Positions 13,953-21,900 of a stretch of DNA of 37,673 nt are shown piece by piece; the stretch's first letter is position 1, and every line of letters starts with the position of its first letter. The DNA comes from an uncultured Collinsella sp. (lineage in GTDB: Bacteria > Actinomycetota > Coriobacteriia > Coriobacteriales > Coriobacteriaceae). The notes under the pieces were generated by a model, which had not been told where the DNA came from, did no database searches, and saw only the letters and a list, made by a program, of their open reading frames with translations. The position numbers were made by a program, and so were the translations under genes. Location of the stretch: positions 1 through 37,673 of the forward strand of contig CABUSL010000005.1 in NCBI GenBank assembly GCA_902494295.1. The letters run 5' to 3'.

Positions 13953-15917
13953 ATGGCAGAGAACCAGAACGCCGCCGATCAGGCATCGACGCTCAACGAC
14001 GAGCGCGCCACCCGCCTGGTCAAGCGCGCCGCCCTGTTCGAGGCGGGCCAGAACCCCTATCCTGAGCACTCTGAGCTTGAGGACTACGTCGCCGATATCG
14101 AGGCTAAGTACGCCGATCTTGCCGATGGTGAGGACACCGAGGATGTCGTGAAGATTGCCGGCCGTGTGGTCGCCAAGCGCGGTCAGGGCAAGATCATGTT
14201 CATCGTCGTGCGCGATGCGACTGCCGAGATTCAACTGTTCTGCCGCATCAACGACATGGACGAGGCTGCCTGGAATACGCTCAAGGCCCTCGACCTGGGC
14301 GACATCCTGGGCGTGACCGGCGTGGTCGTGCGCACCAAGCGCGGCCAGCTTTCCGTTGCCCCTGAGAGCGCGACCCTGCTTTCCAAGGCCGTTCGTCCGC
14401 TGCCCGAGAAGTTCCACGGTCTTTCCGACAAGGAGACCCGCTATCGCCAGCGCTATGTCGACCTGATCGCCAACGACGACGTTCGTGAGACCTTCCGTAA
14501 GCGTTCGCAGATTCTCTCCACCTTCCGTCGCTTTATGGAGTCCGACGGCTACATGGAGGTCGAGACCCCCATCCTGCAGACCATCCAGGGTGGTGCCACG
14601 GCCAAGCCGTTCATTACCCACTTCAACGCGCTCGATCAGGAGTGCTACCTGCGTATTGCCACCGAGCTGCACCTCAAGCGCTGCATCGTCGGTGGTTTTG
14701 AGCGCGTGTTCGAGATCGGCCGCATCTTCCGTAACGAGGGCATGGACCTTACCCACAACCCCGAGTTCACCACGATGGAGGCCTACCGTGCCTTCTCCGA
14801 CCTCGAGGGCATGAAGGCGCTCGCCCAGGGTGTCATTAAGGCGGCTAACAAGGCCATCGGCAACCCCGAGGTCATCGAGTACCAGGGCCAGACCATCGAC
14901 CTTTCTGGTGAGTGGGCCAGCCGTCCCATGACCGACATCGTCTCCGACGTGCTCGGCAAGCAGGTCACCATCGACACGCCGGTCGAGGAGCTTGCTGCCG
15001 CCGCGCGCGAGAAGGGCCTGGAGATTAAGCCCGAGTGGACCGCCGGCAAGATTATCGCCGAGATCTACGATGAGCTGGGCGAGGACACCATCGTCAACCC
15101 CACGTTCGTGTGCGATTACCCCATCGAGGTCAGCCCGCTTGCCAAGCGCTTTGAGGACGACCCGCGCCTGACGCACCGCTTTGAGCTGGTTATTGCCGGT
15201 CACGAGTACGCCAACGCGTTCTCTGAGCTCAACGACCCGGTCGACCAGGCCGAGCGCTTTGCCGCTCAGATGGCCGAGAAGGCCGGCGGTGACGACGAGG
15301 CCATGGAGTACGACGAGGACTACGTGCGCGCCCTCGAGTACGGTATGCCTCCTGCGGGCGGCATCGGCATCGGCATCGACCGCGTGGTCATGCTGCTCAC
15401 CAACCAGGCTTCTATCCGCGACGTGCTGCTGTTCCCGCACATGAAGCCCGAGAAGGGTTTCCAGTCCGGTGCCGCTGCCGCCAAGGCTGCCGAGGCCGGC
15501 AACGCCGCGAGCCCGTTCGTTAAGTCGCTTAAGCCCACGCTCGATTACTCCAAGATCGCCGTTGAGCCGCTGTTTGAGGAGTTCGTCGACTTTGATACCT
15601 TCTCCAAGAGCGACTTCCGCGCTGTGAAGGTCAAGGCATGCGAGGCCGTCAAGAAGTCCAAGAAGCTGCTGAACTTTACGCTCGACGACGGCACCGGCAC
15701 CGACCGCACCATCCTCTCCGGTATTCACGGTTATTACGAGCCCGAGGACTTGGTCGGCAAGACCTTGCTTGCCATCACCAATCTGCCCCCGCGCAAGATG
15801 ATGGGTATTCCCAGCTGCGGCATGCTGATCAGCGCTATCCACGAGGAGGAGGGCGAGGAGCGCCTCAACCTGATCCAGCTCGACGCCTCCATCCCCGCCG
15901 GCGCAAAGATGTACTAG
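13953..15917 (+). CDS. lysS: Lysine--tRNA ligase (class II) with a C-terminal EMAP-II/Trbp111-like tRNA-binding domain
   Basis: Charges tRNA-Lys with lysine. It is 654 residues, about 150 longer than typical bacterial LysRS. The OB-fold anticodon domain covers roughly 60-175. The class II core has motif 2 (VFEIGRIFRNEGMDLTHNPE) and motif 3 (GGIGIGIDRVVMLL, ending in FPHMKPE). After an Ala/Gly linker near 510-525, residues 535-654 form a complete tRNA_bind (OB) domain: FSKSDFRAVKVKACE, SKKLLNFTLDDG, the ILSGI strand, YEPEDLVGKTLL and NLPPRKMMGIPSCGMLISA. This is the same module found at the C-terminus of many MetRS. The domain continues in frame with no sign of a frameshift. Confidence 0.95.
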   Translation: MAENQNAADQASTLNDERATRLVKRAALFEAGQNPYPEHSELEDYVADIEAKYADLADGEDTEDVVKIAGRVVAKRGQGKIMFIVVRDATAEIQLFCRINDMDEAAWNTLKALDLGDILGVTGVVVRTKRGQLSVAPESATLLSKAVRPLPEKFHGLSDKETRYRQRYVDLIANDDVRETFRKRSQILSTFRRFMESDGYMEVETPILQTIQGGATAKPFITHFNALDQECYLRIATELHLKRCIVGGFERVFEIGRIFRNEGMDLTHNPEFTTMEAYRAFSDLEGMKALAQGVIKAANKAIGNPEVIEYQGQTIDLSGEWASRPMTDIVSDVLGKQVTIDTPVEELAAAAREKGLEIKPEWTAGKIIAEIYDELGEDTIVNPTFVCDYPIEVSPLAKRFEDDPRLTHRFELVIAGHEYANAFSELNDPVDQAERFAAQMAEKAGGDDEAMEYDEDYVRALEYGMPPAGGIGIGIDRVVMLLTNQASIRDVLLFPHMKPEKGFQSGAAAAKAAEAGNAASPFVKSLKPTLDYSKIAVEPLFEEFVDFDTFSKSDFRAVKVKACEAVKKSKKLLNFTLDDGTGTDRTILSGIHGYYEPEDLVGKTLLAITNLPPRKMMGIPSCGMLISAIHEEEGEERLNLIQLDASIPAGAKMY

Positions 15918-15920
15918 GGG

Positions 15921-15948
15921 GTTACGGCGTTTTGCCAAACGCCGTAAC
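15921..15948 (+). repeat. 28-nt palindrome, copy 2 (after lysS)
   Basis: GTTACGGCGTTT, loop TGCC, AAACGCCGTAAC: a perfect 12-bp stem, 3 bases after the lysS stop. Relative to copy 1 at 11404-11431, two stem positions are swapped on both arms. No T-run follows. Confidence 0.75.
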
Positions 15949-15961
15949 CAGTTGACGCTGC

Positions 15962-16060
15962 AAGCCCGCCAGAGCGGCAATCTGCCTTTCAACTTCGGCG
16001 GCATGACCAAAAGGTCAATGCCGCCTTGTTTCAAGGCACCTTGCTCGCTCTGGCGGGCTT
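15962..16060 (+). repeat. Nested hairpin element, copy A (TTTCAA family)
   Basis: A 99-base imperfect palindrome. The outer arms are 15962-15975 and 16047-16060 (14 bp, perfect). The inner stem is GGCGGCATGACC (15997-16008), loop AAAA, then 16013-16025 with one bulged A. Between them, both arms carry a TTTCAA box next to a short GCC/GGC stem and a TC/CC internal loop. The same core with unrelated outer arms recurs twice after cysS (35158-35365). No protein is encoded. Confidence 0.7.
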
Positions 16061-16071
16061 TCGCTGTCGTT

Positions 16072-16167
16072 GCCAAGGCATCGGCGTTGCCTTGGCTGTC
16101 AATAGTCATTGTGGACGTTCTTAAACGACTACCCACGGCTATTGCGCGCATGGTTCGCATGACAGCC
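16072..16167 (+). repeat. Further inverted repeats between lysS and the ThrE-type exporter
   Basis: First hairpin: GCCAAGGCA (16072-16080) with TGCCTTGGC (16088-16096). Overlapping it, GGCTGTCA (16094-16101) pairs with TGACAGCC (16160-16167), enclosing AATAG/CTATT, GTGG/CCAC and CGTT/AACG in nested order. With the two elements before them, these fill most of the 320-base gap after lysS; the last 70 bases hold nothing recognisable except the exporter's ribosome-binding site. Confidence 0.5.
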
Positions 16168-16237
16168 GTCTCTTTTATGTTTCCTTTAGCCGTCGCTGTC
16201 TAGGATGGGGGTTAGTCGATAGGAAGGGAGCACCGGG

Positions 16238-17806
16238 ATGGACGACGCGAGCGAGCGCGCAATCGAAGAGGACATGCTCGATCAGTTCAACTACTTTGAT
16301 GATGAGGACGAGGAGCTGATCGACCGTCGCGAGCCAGCGCCGCTTGATTCCTTTGATCTGGTCGATGAAGAGCCCGACGAGGACGAGGGCGAATCGGCGG
16401 AGCCCTCACAGCCTTCGCGCCTTAACTCGCTGCTTTCGAGAGCCCCCATGCACCACGGCGTTCGTGCCGGCGCGCTCCATATGAAAACTGACTGGCACCA
16501 GATCGTGACGGCAGGCGATGAGCTTGCCGTCGATGCGCCGCTCACCGATAAATCATCCATCATCTGCCGCACCGGCATGCTTATGCTGGCAAGCGGAACG
16601 GGTGCCTGGCGCGTGCGCGATACCATGAATCGTGTTGCCGCCGTACTCGGTGTCACCATCCACGTTGACTTAAGTCTTCTGTCGTTTGAGTGCACCTGCA
16701 TCGAAGATGGTCACTGCTTTAATGAGGTCGTCAGCTTGCCCACAACGGGCGTCAATACCCATCGCATTTGGATGATGGAGAGTTTCCTCAAGGAAATCGA
16801 GACCTATGGTCGTCGCTTCACGGTGCACGAGTATCACGAGATGCTCAAGACCGTTGAGAGTTCAAAACCTGATTACGCGCCTTGGCAACAGGGCCTTGCG
16901 GCGGCCTGCGCCTGTGGCGCCTTCGTTTTTTTGCTCGGCGGCGGCCCTATCGAGATGGCCTGCGCGTTCGTGGGCGCGGGTGTCGGCAACTTTGCCCGCT
17001 CCCATATTCTCAAGCAAGGCCTTGGTCAGTTCAGCGCGCTGACGACCGGCGTTGCGCTCGCTTGCGTTTCGTATCTGCTGGCATTGCTCGGCCTTGGCCA
17101 GGTCATACCGGGGGCAATGTCGCACCAAGAAGGCTATATCGGCGCCATGCTCTTTGTGATTCCCGGCTTTCCACTCATTACGGCAGGCCTCGACATCGCT
17201 AAGCTCGACATGCGAAGCGGTATCGAGCGCCTTTCATATGCCGTATCGATTATTGTGATGGCGACCCTCGTAGGTTGGATGGTTGCCGAGTGTGTTGGCC
17301 TGGCGCCGGACGACTTTGCCCCACTGGGCCTTTCGCCGCTTGCCCTTACGCTCCTGCGCGTGGTGATGAGCTTCGTTGGCGTATTCGGCTTCTCGGTGAT
17401 GTTCAACAGCCCGGTAAAGATGGCCGCGGCAGCTGGGTTGATCGGCGCCGTGTCCAATACCCTGCGTCTGACCCTTGTCGATGCGCCGACGATGATTCCC
17501 TTCCTGGGCCTCAGCACGGGAATGCCTCCCGAGGCAGCAGCGTTTATCGGCGCGCTGGTATCGGGGCTGCTCGCAAGCTTGGCTGAAGTCAAGCTCACCT
17601 ACCCGCGCATCGCCCTCACGGTGCCTTCGATTGTCATTATGGTGCCGGGCTTGTATCTGTATCGCTCGATGTATTACATGTGCACCTTCGACACGGTCAA
17701 TATGCTCGGCTGGTTTGTGCGCGCAGTGCTCATCGTAGCGTTTCTGCCCGTTGGACTGGGTGTGGCGCGTACGCTCACCGACCCTCGCTGGCGCCACACC
17801 AGCTAA
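16238..17806 (+). CDS. ThrE-family threonine/serine exporter-like membrane protein
   Basis: Predicted integral membrane protein of 522 residues of the DUF1212/ThrE type, in which an N-terminal cytoplasmic domain and two membrane blocks are fused in one chain. Residues 1-70 are strongly acidic (many Asp and Glu) and look disordered. About 85-205 is the DUF1212 part, beginning with the ICRTGMLMLASGTGAWRV-type segment. From about 210 to 515 there are around ten hydrophobic helices, including FVIPGFPLITAGLDIAKLD, typical of the family. The second half (about 370 on) corresponds to the ThrE_2 module. A GGAAGGGAG ribosome-binding site precedes the ATG. Threonine or serine export is the family role; the true substrate is unknown. 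Confidence 0.82.
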   Translation: MDDASERAIEEDMLDQFNYFDDEDEELIDRREPAPLDSFDLVDEEPDEDEGESAEPSQPSRLNSLLSRAPMHHGVRAGALHMKTDWHQIVTAGDELAVDAPLTDKSSIICRTGMLMLASGTGAWRVRDTMNRVAAVLGVTIHVDLSLLSFECTCIEDGHCFNEVVSLPTTGVNTHRIWMMESFLKEIETYGRRFTVHEYHEMLKTVESSKPDYAPWQQGLAAACACGAFVFLLGGGPIEMACAFVGAGVGNFARSHILKQGLGQFSALTTGVALACVSYLLALLGLGQVIPGAMSHQEGYIGAMLFVIPGFPLITAGLDIAKLDMRSGIERLSYAVSIIVMATLVGWMVAECVGLAPDDFAPLGLSPLALTLLRVVMSFVGVFGFSVMFNSPVKMAAAAGLIGAVSNTLRLTLVDAPTMIPFLGLSTGMPPEAAAFIGALVSGLLASLAEVKLTYPRIALTVPSIVIMVPGLYLYRSMYYMCTFDTVNMLGWFVRAVLIVAFLPVGLGVARTLTDPRWRHTS

Positions 17807-17839
17807 TTGGTACAAGGGGGACAGGTTACTTTGCACCAA
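17807..17839 (+). repeat. REP-like palindrome, copy 2 (loop GGGACAGGTT)
   Basis: TTGGTACAA and TTTGCACCAA pair (one mismatch) around a loop containing GGGGACAGGTTA. It begins one base after the exporter's stop codon. It shares the loop, but not the arms, with 10169-10205. Confidence 0.65.
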
Positions 17840-17912
17840 ATGAGTTGCGGTGAAATAGGGACTGAATTGCTGCTTAAAGGGTCAAAACAGTCCGTATTCC
17901 ACCGCAACTTAT
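17840..17912 (+). repeat. Long inverted repeat with 25-base arms
   Basis: Arms 17840-17864 and 17888-17912 are complementary at 22 of 25 positions, with one further G-T wobble, around a 23-base loop. It directly abuts the REP-like palindrome. No open frame or T-run accompanies it. The remaining bases to 18025 show nothing recognisable. Confidence 0.7.
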
Positions 17913-18025
17913 GGGGTCGGGGGATTATCGGTGCCCTGCATCTTCATAAACTCAACGCTTACGAAGCGCATGCGTTTCGTGCTAGGCTGGTTCCACCACA
18001 TAAGTAGTCGCAGACGCGCGTACCA

Positions 18026-18075
18026 CGGGCGGGCGAGATGAAGTTCCAACAGCTCCATCTTGCCCGCCCGTTTTT
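18026..18075 (+). terminator. Strong intrinsic terminator in front of the DUF2798-like gene
   Basis: CGGGCGGGC (18026-18034) pairs with GCCCGCCCG (18062-18070), extended by a G-T wobble and AGATG/CATCT to 15 bp, then TTTTT. It ends 44 bases before the next start codon. That leaves little room for a promoter in between, so it may be a leader attenuator or the end of a small upstream transcript. Confidence 0.8.
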
Positions 18076-18119
18076 GTTGCGTGGCGCCGCGGTACAACAC
18101 AGAGAGGAATCTGCCCTTT

Positions 18120-18668
18120 ATGCCTATCAACAAACGAGAGAGCCTGCTGTTCACCTTTATCATGTGCTTTTGCATGGTGCTCTGGATGAGCATCTACAAC
18201 GTTGCCCTGCAGCACGGGGCCATCAACGGCGAGGTCGTTGCCACTGCGTGGCTCGGCTTCCCCGTTGCCTACATTTTTGCCATGTGCTGCGACTGGTTCG
18301 TCGCCAGCCCGCTCGCCAAGGGTTTCGCCTTTAAGTACTTGGTCACGCCGGGCAAGAGCTCGCCACTTGCCATGACGCTCGCCGTCAGCTCCTGCATGGT
18401 CGTTCCCATGGTCATCATCATGTCGCTGTACGGTGCCTGTGAGGGTCTGACGCACATGCCCGGCGGCATCCTTGCGAACCTGTATTCCGTGCCCGCGATC
18501 TGGATGATCAACATCCCGCATAATTTTGTGATGGCGCTGCCGTGGAACCTTTTGGTAGCCGGTCCGATTTCCCGCTTCGTCTTCCGTCGCGCCTTCCCTG
18601 TGGGGACGGTTTTCGAGGAGGAGCATGCCGAGCTCTTGGAGCAGGCTATGGCTCCTGAGTGCGAGTAG
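18120..18668 (+). CDS. DUF2798-like integral membrane protein
   Basis: A 182-residue membrane protein with four predicted helices, arranged as two similar halves. Each half starts with a hydrophobic helix ending near a Met/Asn-rich turn (MSIYNVALQHG in the first, MSLYGACEGL in the second), followed by a helix with a PVAYIFA- or PHNFVMALPWN-like segment. This repeat is typical of DUF2798 proteins, whose function is unknown. The ATG at 18120 follows AGAGGA at 11 bases. An open frame upstream from 18060 crosses the terminator and is not used. It is a lone gene between two structured intergenic regions. Confidence 0.7.
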   Translation: MPINKRESLLFTFIMCFCMVLWMSIYNVALQHGAINGEVVATAWLGFPVAYIFAMCCDWFVASPLAKGFAFKYLVTPGKSSPLAMTLAVSSCMVVPMVIIMSLYGACEGLTHMPGGILANLYSVPAIWMINIPHNFVMALPWNLLVAGPISRFVFRRAFPVGTVFEEEHAELLEQAMAPECE

Positions 18669-18670
18669 CT

Positions 18671-18722
18671 CGCTTAGGGATCTGCTGAGCGCGGGCGACT
18701 TGCTTGGTTGGAGCCCTAAGCG
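18671..18722 (+). repeat. Inverted repeat after the DUF2798-like gene
   Basis: CGCTTAGGG (18671-18679) is exactly inverted as CCCTAAGCG (18714-18722) around a 34-base loop, 2 bases after the stop. No T-run follows. The bases from 18723 to 18834 show no gene. Confidence 0.5.
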
Positions 18723-18834
18723 TGGATAGCTCTCTCGGCGACATCGCGGGCGTGAGCGGTGCACATGACCGGAGGGCCCGTGCTGCTCCGTTGCCCGACG
18801 TGCTAGCGCGCAGAACAATCTGTTGGTGCATTCG

Positions 18835-18867
18835 GCGGCTGCTGAAGCGTTTCGGCAGCCGCTTTTT
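18835..18867 (+). terminator. Rho-independent terminator
   Basis: GCGGCTGCTGAA pairs with TTCGGCAGCCGC (one wobble), followed by TTTTT. It separates the DUF2798-like gene from the activase-tetR unit. Confidence 0.88.
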
Positions 18868-18879
18868 ATACGGAGTTTA

Positions 18880-18900
18880 AATACAACAGTCTGTTGTATT
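18880..18900. promoter_or_regulatory. Perfect 21-bp palindrome, probable TetR operator
   Basis: AATACAACA, the centre GTC, then TGTTGTATT: two 9-base arms with no mismatch, 50 bases before the activase start codon. Length and symmetry fit a TetR-family dimer site, and a tetR gene is the last gene of the same unit. Autoregulation is therefore likely. A convincing promoter next to it could not be identified. Confidence 0.7.
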
Positions 18901-18949
18901 ACGTAGAGTGGTATATCTCTAGCGGGAAAAATGCGAGAGACGGAGCATT

Positions 18950-21900
18950 ATGGCGTTGCTAGTAGGACTGGACGTAGGGTCGACGACGACCAAAGTTTAC
19001 GCGATGCACGAGGATATGACCGAGGCGTGGTGGGGATATCGCCGCCACGGGGCGTGTCAGACAGCGAGCGTGCGCGCCATGCTCGGCGAGCTCGCCGAGC
19101 GCTTTCCCCATGAGTCACTGCGCGTTGCGGTGACCGGCTCGGGTGCGCGCGATATCGCGACCGCGCTGGGCGCCTCGTACGTTCAGGAGGTGGTCGCCAA
19201 CGCGCTCGCGATCAGCAGGTTCTATCCGCAGACGCGCTGCGCCATCGAGCTGGGCGGCCAAGACGCCAAGATGATCTTCTTCCGCACCAACGATAAGGGA
19301 GACATCGAGGTTGCCGACATGCGCATGAACGGCTCGTGCGCAGGCGGTACCGGTGCATTTATCGACGAGATGGCAAAGCTCATGGGGGTCGGCACCGAAT
19401 CGGGCGAGTTCGAGCAGCTCGCAAGCCGGGGAACGACCGTCCACGAGGTCTCGGGCCGCTGCGGCGTGTACGCAAAGACCGATATCCAGCCGCTGCTCAA
19501 CGAGGGCATTCCTACCACCGACCTGGCGCTTTCGGCGCTTCACGCGGTCGCCCGCCAAACGATCGGCGGTCTGGCCCAGGGTATCGACATCGAGCCGCCG
19601 GTAATCTTCGAGGGCGGTACGCTCGCCTACAACCCCACACTGGTCCGCGTGTTCCGGGAGCAACTGAATCTATCGGACGATCAGGTTATCGTCCCGCGCG
19701 ATCCGCAGATCATGGTCGCGCGCGGTGCCGCCCTGTCGCTGACCGACATGTTCGCATCGTCCCAACCGATCGACCTTCCCGACGCTTTTGTCCGGCTGGA
19801 TAAGCTCGAGACGGTCGCGCCCGCAAGCGGGGAGGGACGTCTTGCCCAGCCCTTTTTTGCCACACCTGCCGAGCAGGCGGATTTTACGGCACGCCATGGC
19901 AAAGAGACGCCGGCAAAGGGTCCGGATGCGTATGCGCCCGGAGAGACGGTGCGTGTGGCGCTCGGTATCGATTCGGGGAGCACGACGACCAAGTTCGCCC
20001 TGGTCGATGAGGCGGGTGAGCTTGTCGATTCGTTCTACGCGTCTAATAACGGCAGACCGCTCGACGTCGCCCAACAGGGTCTTGTCAGCTTGAAGAACCG
20101 CTGGGAGACAGCGGGAGTCACGCTTGCGATCGATGCCGTGGGCACCACGGGATACGGCGAGGAGCTTTTCGCGCGCGCGTTCCACGCCGACTACCATACG
20201 GTCGAGACGGTCGCGCACGCCCGCGCCGCGTGCGCATGCGTTCCCGATGCGACCTTCGTGCTCGACATCGGCGGACAGGATATGAAGGCCATCTGGCTCA
20301 ACCACGGCGTGCTGACCGATATCGTCGTCAACGAGGCGTGCTCTGCGGGCTGCGGCTCGTTCCTCGAGGGTTTTGCCAAAAACCTCGGAATAGCCGTTGA
20401 GGATATCGCGACCGAGGCATTTTCGTCCAAAGCCCCCGCCGTTCTCGGCAGCCGCTGCACGGTGTTCATGAACAGCAGCGTCGTTTCCGAGCAGCGGCGC
20501 GGTAAGGGTCCGGGCGACATCATGGCCGGTCTCTGCCGTTCGATTATCGAGAACGTGTTCACCAAGGTCATTCGCGTTTCAAATCTCAACCGTCTGGGCG
20601 ACAAAGTCGTCGTCCAGGGCGGCACGTTCCGAAACGACGCGGTGCTGCGCGCATTCGAGCAGTATCTGGGCAAACCCGTCACGCGTGCGCCCCACCCGGG
20701 GCTGATGGGCGCTATCGGTATCGCCCTGCTCGCGCGCGAGGAATGCCGCAAGGGCGACGCCGGCACGTCGTTTATCGGGCTCGATGCCGTGGAGCGCTTC
20801 GAGCATCGCGAGTTCGGCGGCGTTACCTGCCGTCGGTGCAACAACCGCTGCCAGCGCGCGGTCGTGGCATTTGGCGACGGCTCGCTTTACGTCACGGGCA
20901 ATCGCTGCCCGCGCGGCGGCGCCATCTCATGGGATGAGCTCGTGCGCGAGGTTCCCGCGGCGGAGGAGCTGCGTCCGCAGGGTGCTTGCGAGGCACAGGC
21001 ACCCGGCACGGGGCGCGACCGGACCGCGGCTGCCCCCAATCTCTTTGTCGACCGCGAGAAGCTGCTGTTCGAGTCGTACCCCACGGTTCCCGTCAGCGGG
21101 GGGCGCGATGTCACGATCGGCATTCCCCGTGTGCTCGAGTTCTGGGACACCATGCCGTTCTGGTCGACGTTCTTCAGCACGCTCGGCTTTAAGGTGCGCG
21201 TCTCGGGACGCAGCACCAAGGCGATGTACGAGCGCGGTCTGGCGCACGTCACATCCGACACCGTGTGCTTCCCGGCCAAGCTCGTCCACGGGCACATCCG
21301 CAATCTCGTCGACGCCGGCGTCGACCGCATCTTCATGCCCATCATCACGACGGTGCCCACCGAAAACACCGCCTCTACCAGCGAGTGGATGTGCGCCGTC
21401 GTAAAGGGATACCCCTACGTGATGCGCAATTCCGATAACCCGGAGGAGCGTTTCGGCGTTCCGTTCGATACGCCGCTGTTCCACTGGTACGACGAGGGCG
21501 ACCGAAACCGCCAGCTCAAGGCGTGGTGCAAGGAGACCTTCGATATCGATGCCGACCTGGTTGCCAAGGCGACCGAGCAGGCGGACCGCGCGCAGGAGAC
21601 GTTTGAGAACCAGCTGCAGCTGCGCGGCAGGCAGGTGCTCGAGAACGTGCACGAGGACGGCGGCTACGCGGTGGTGATCGCTTCGCGCCCGTACCACAAC
21701 GACCCGCTGGTCAACCACGGGCTGCCCAAGCTCTTCTCTGAGCGCGGCATCCCCGTGCTGACGCCCGATGCGGTGCCGGGGGTCTGCAACGTCGATCTTT
21801 CCAACAGCCGCATCGACATCGTGAACAACTACCATGCGCGCATGCTGTCGTGCGCGGTCATCGTCGCATCGACGCCCGAGCTCGAGCTCGTGCAGATGGG

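Noticed and set aside
13953..15917. Frameshift or two-gene fusion artefact in lysS
   Set aside because: One uninterrupted frame with a natural linker between the domains and unchanged codon style.
13821..16160. 779-codon open frame on the minus strand opposite lysS
   Set aside because: lysS is complete with all motifs on the plus strand; the antisense frame has no recognisable protein.
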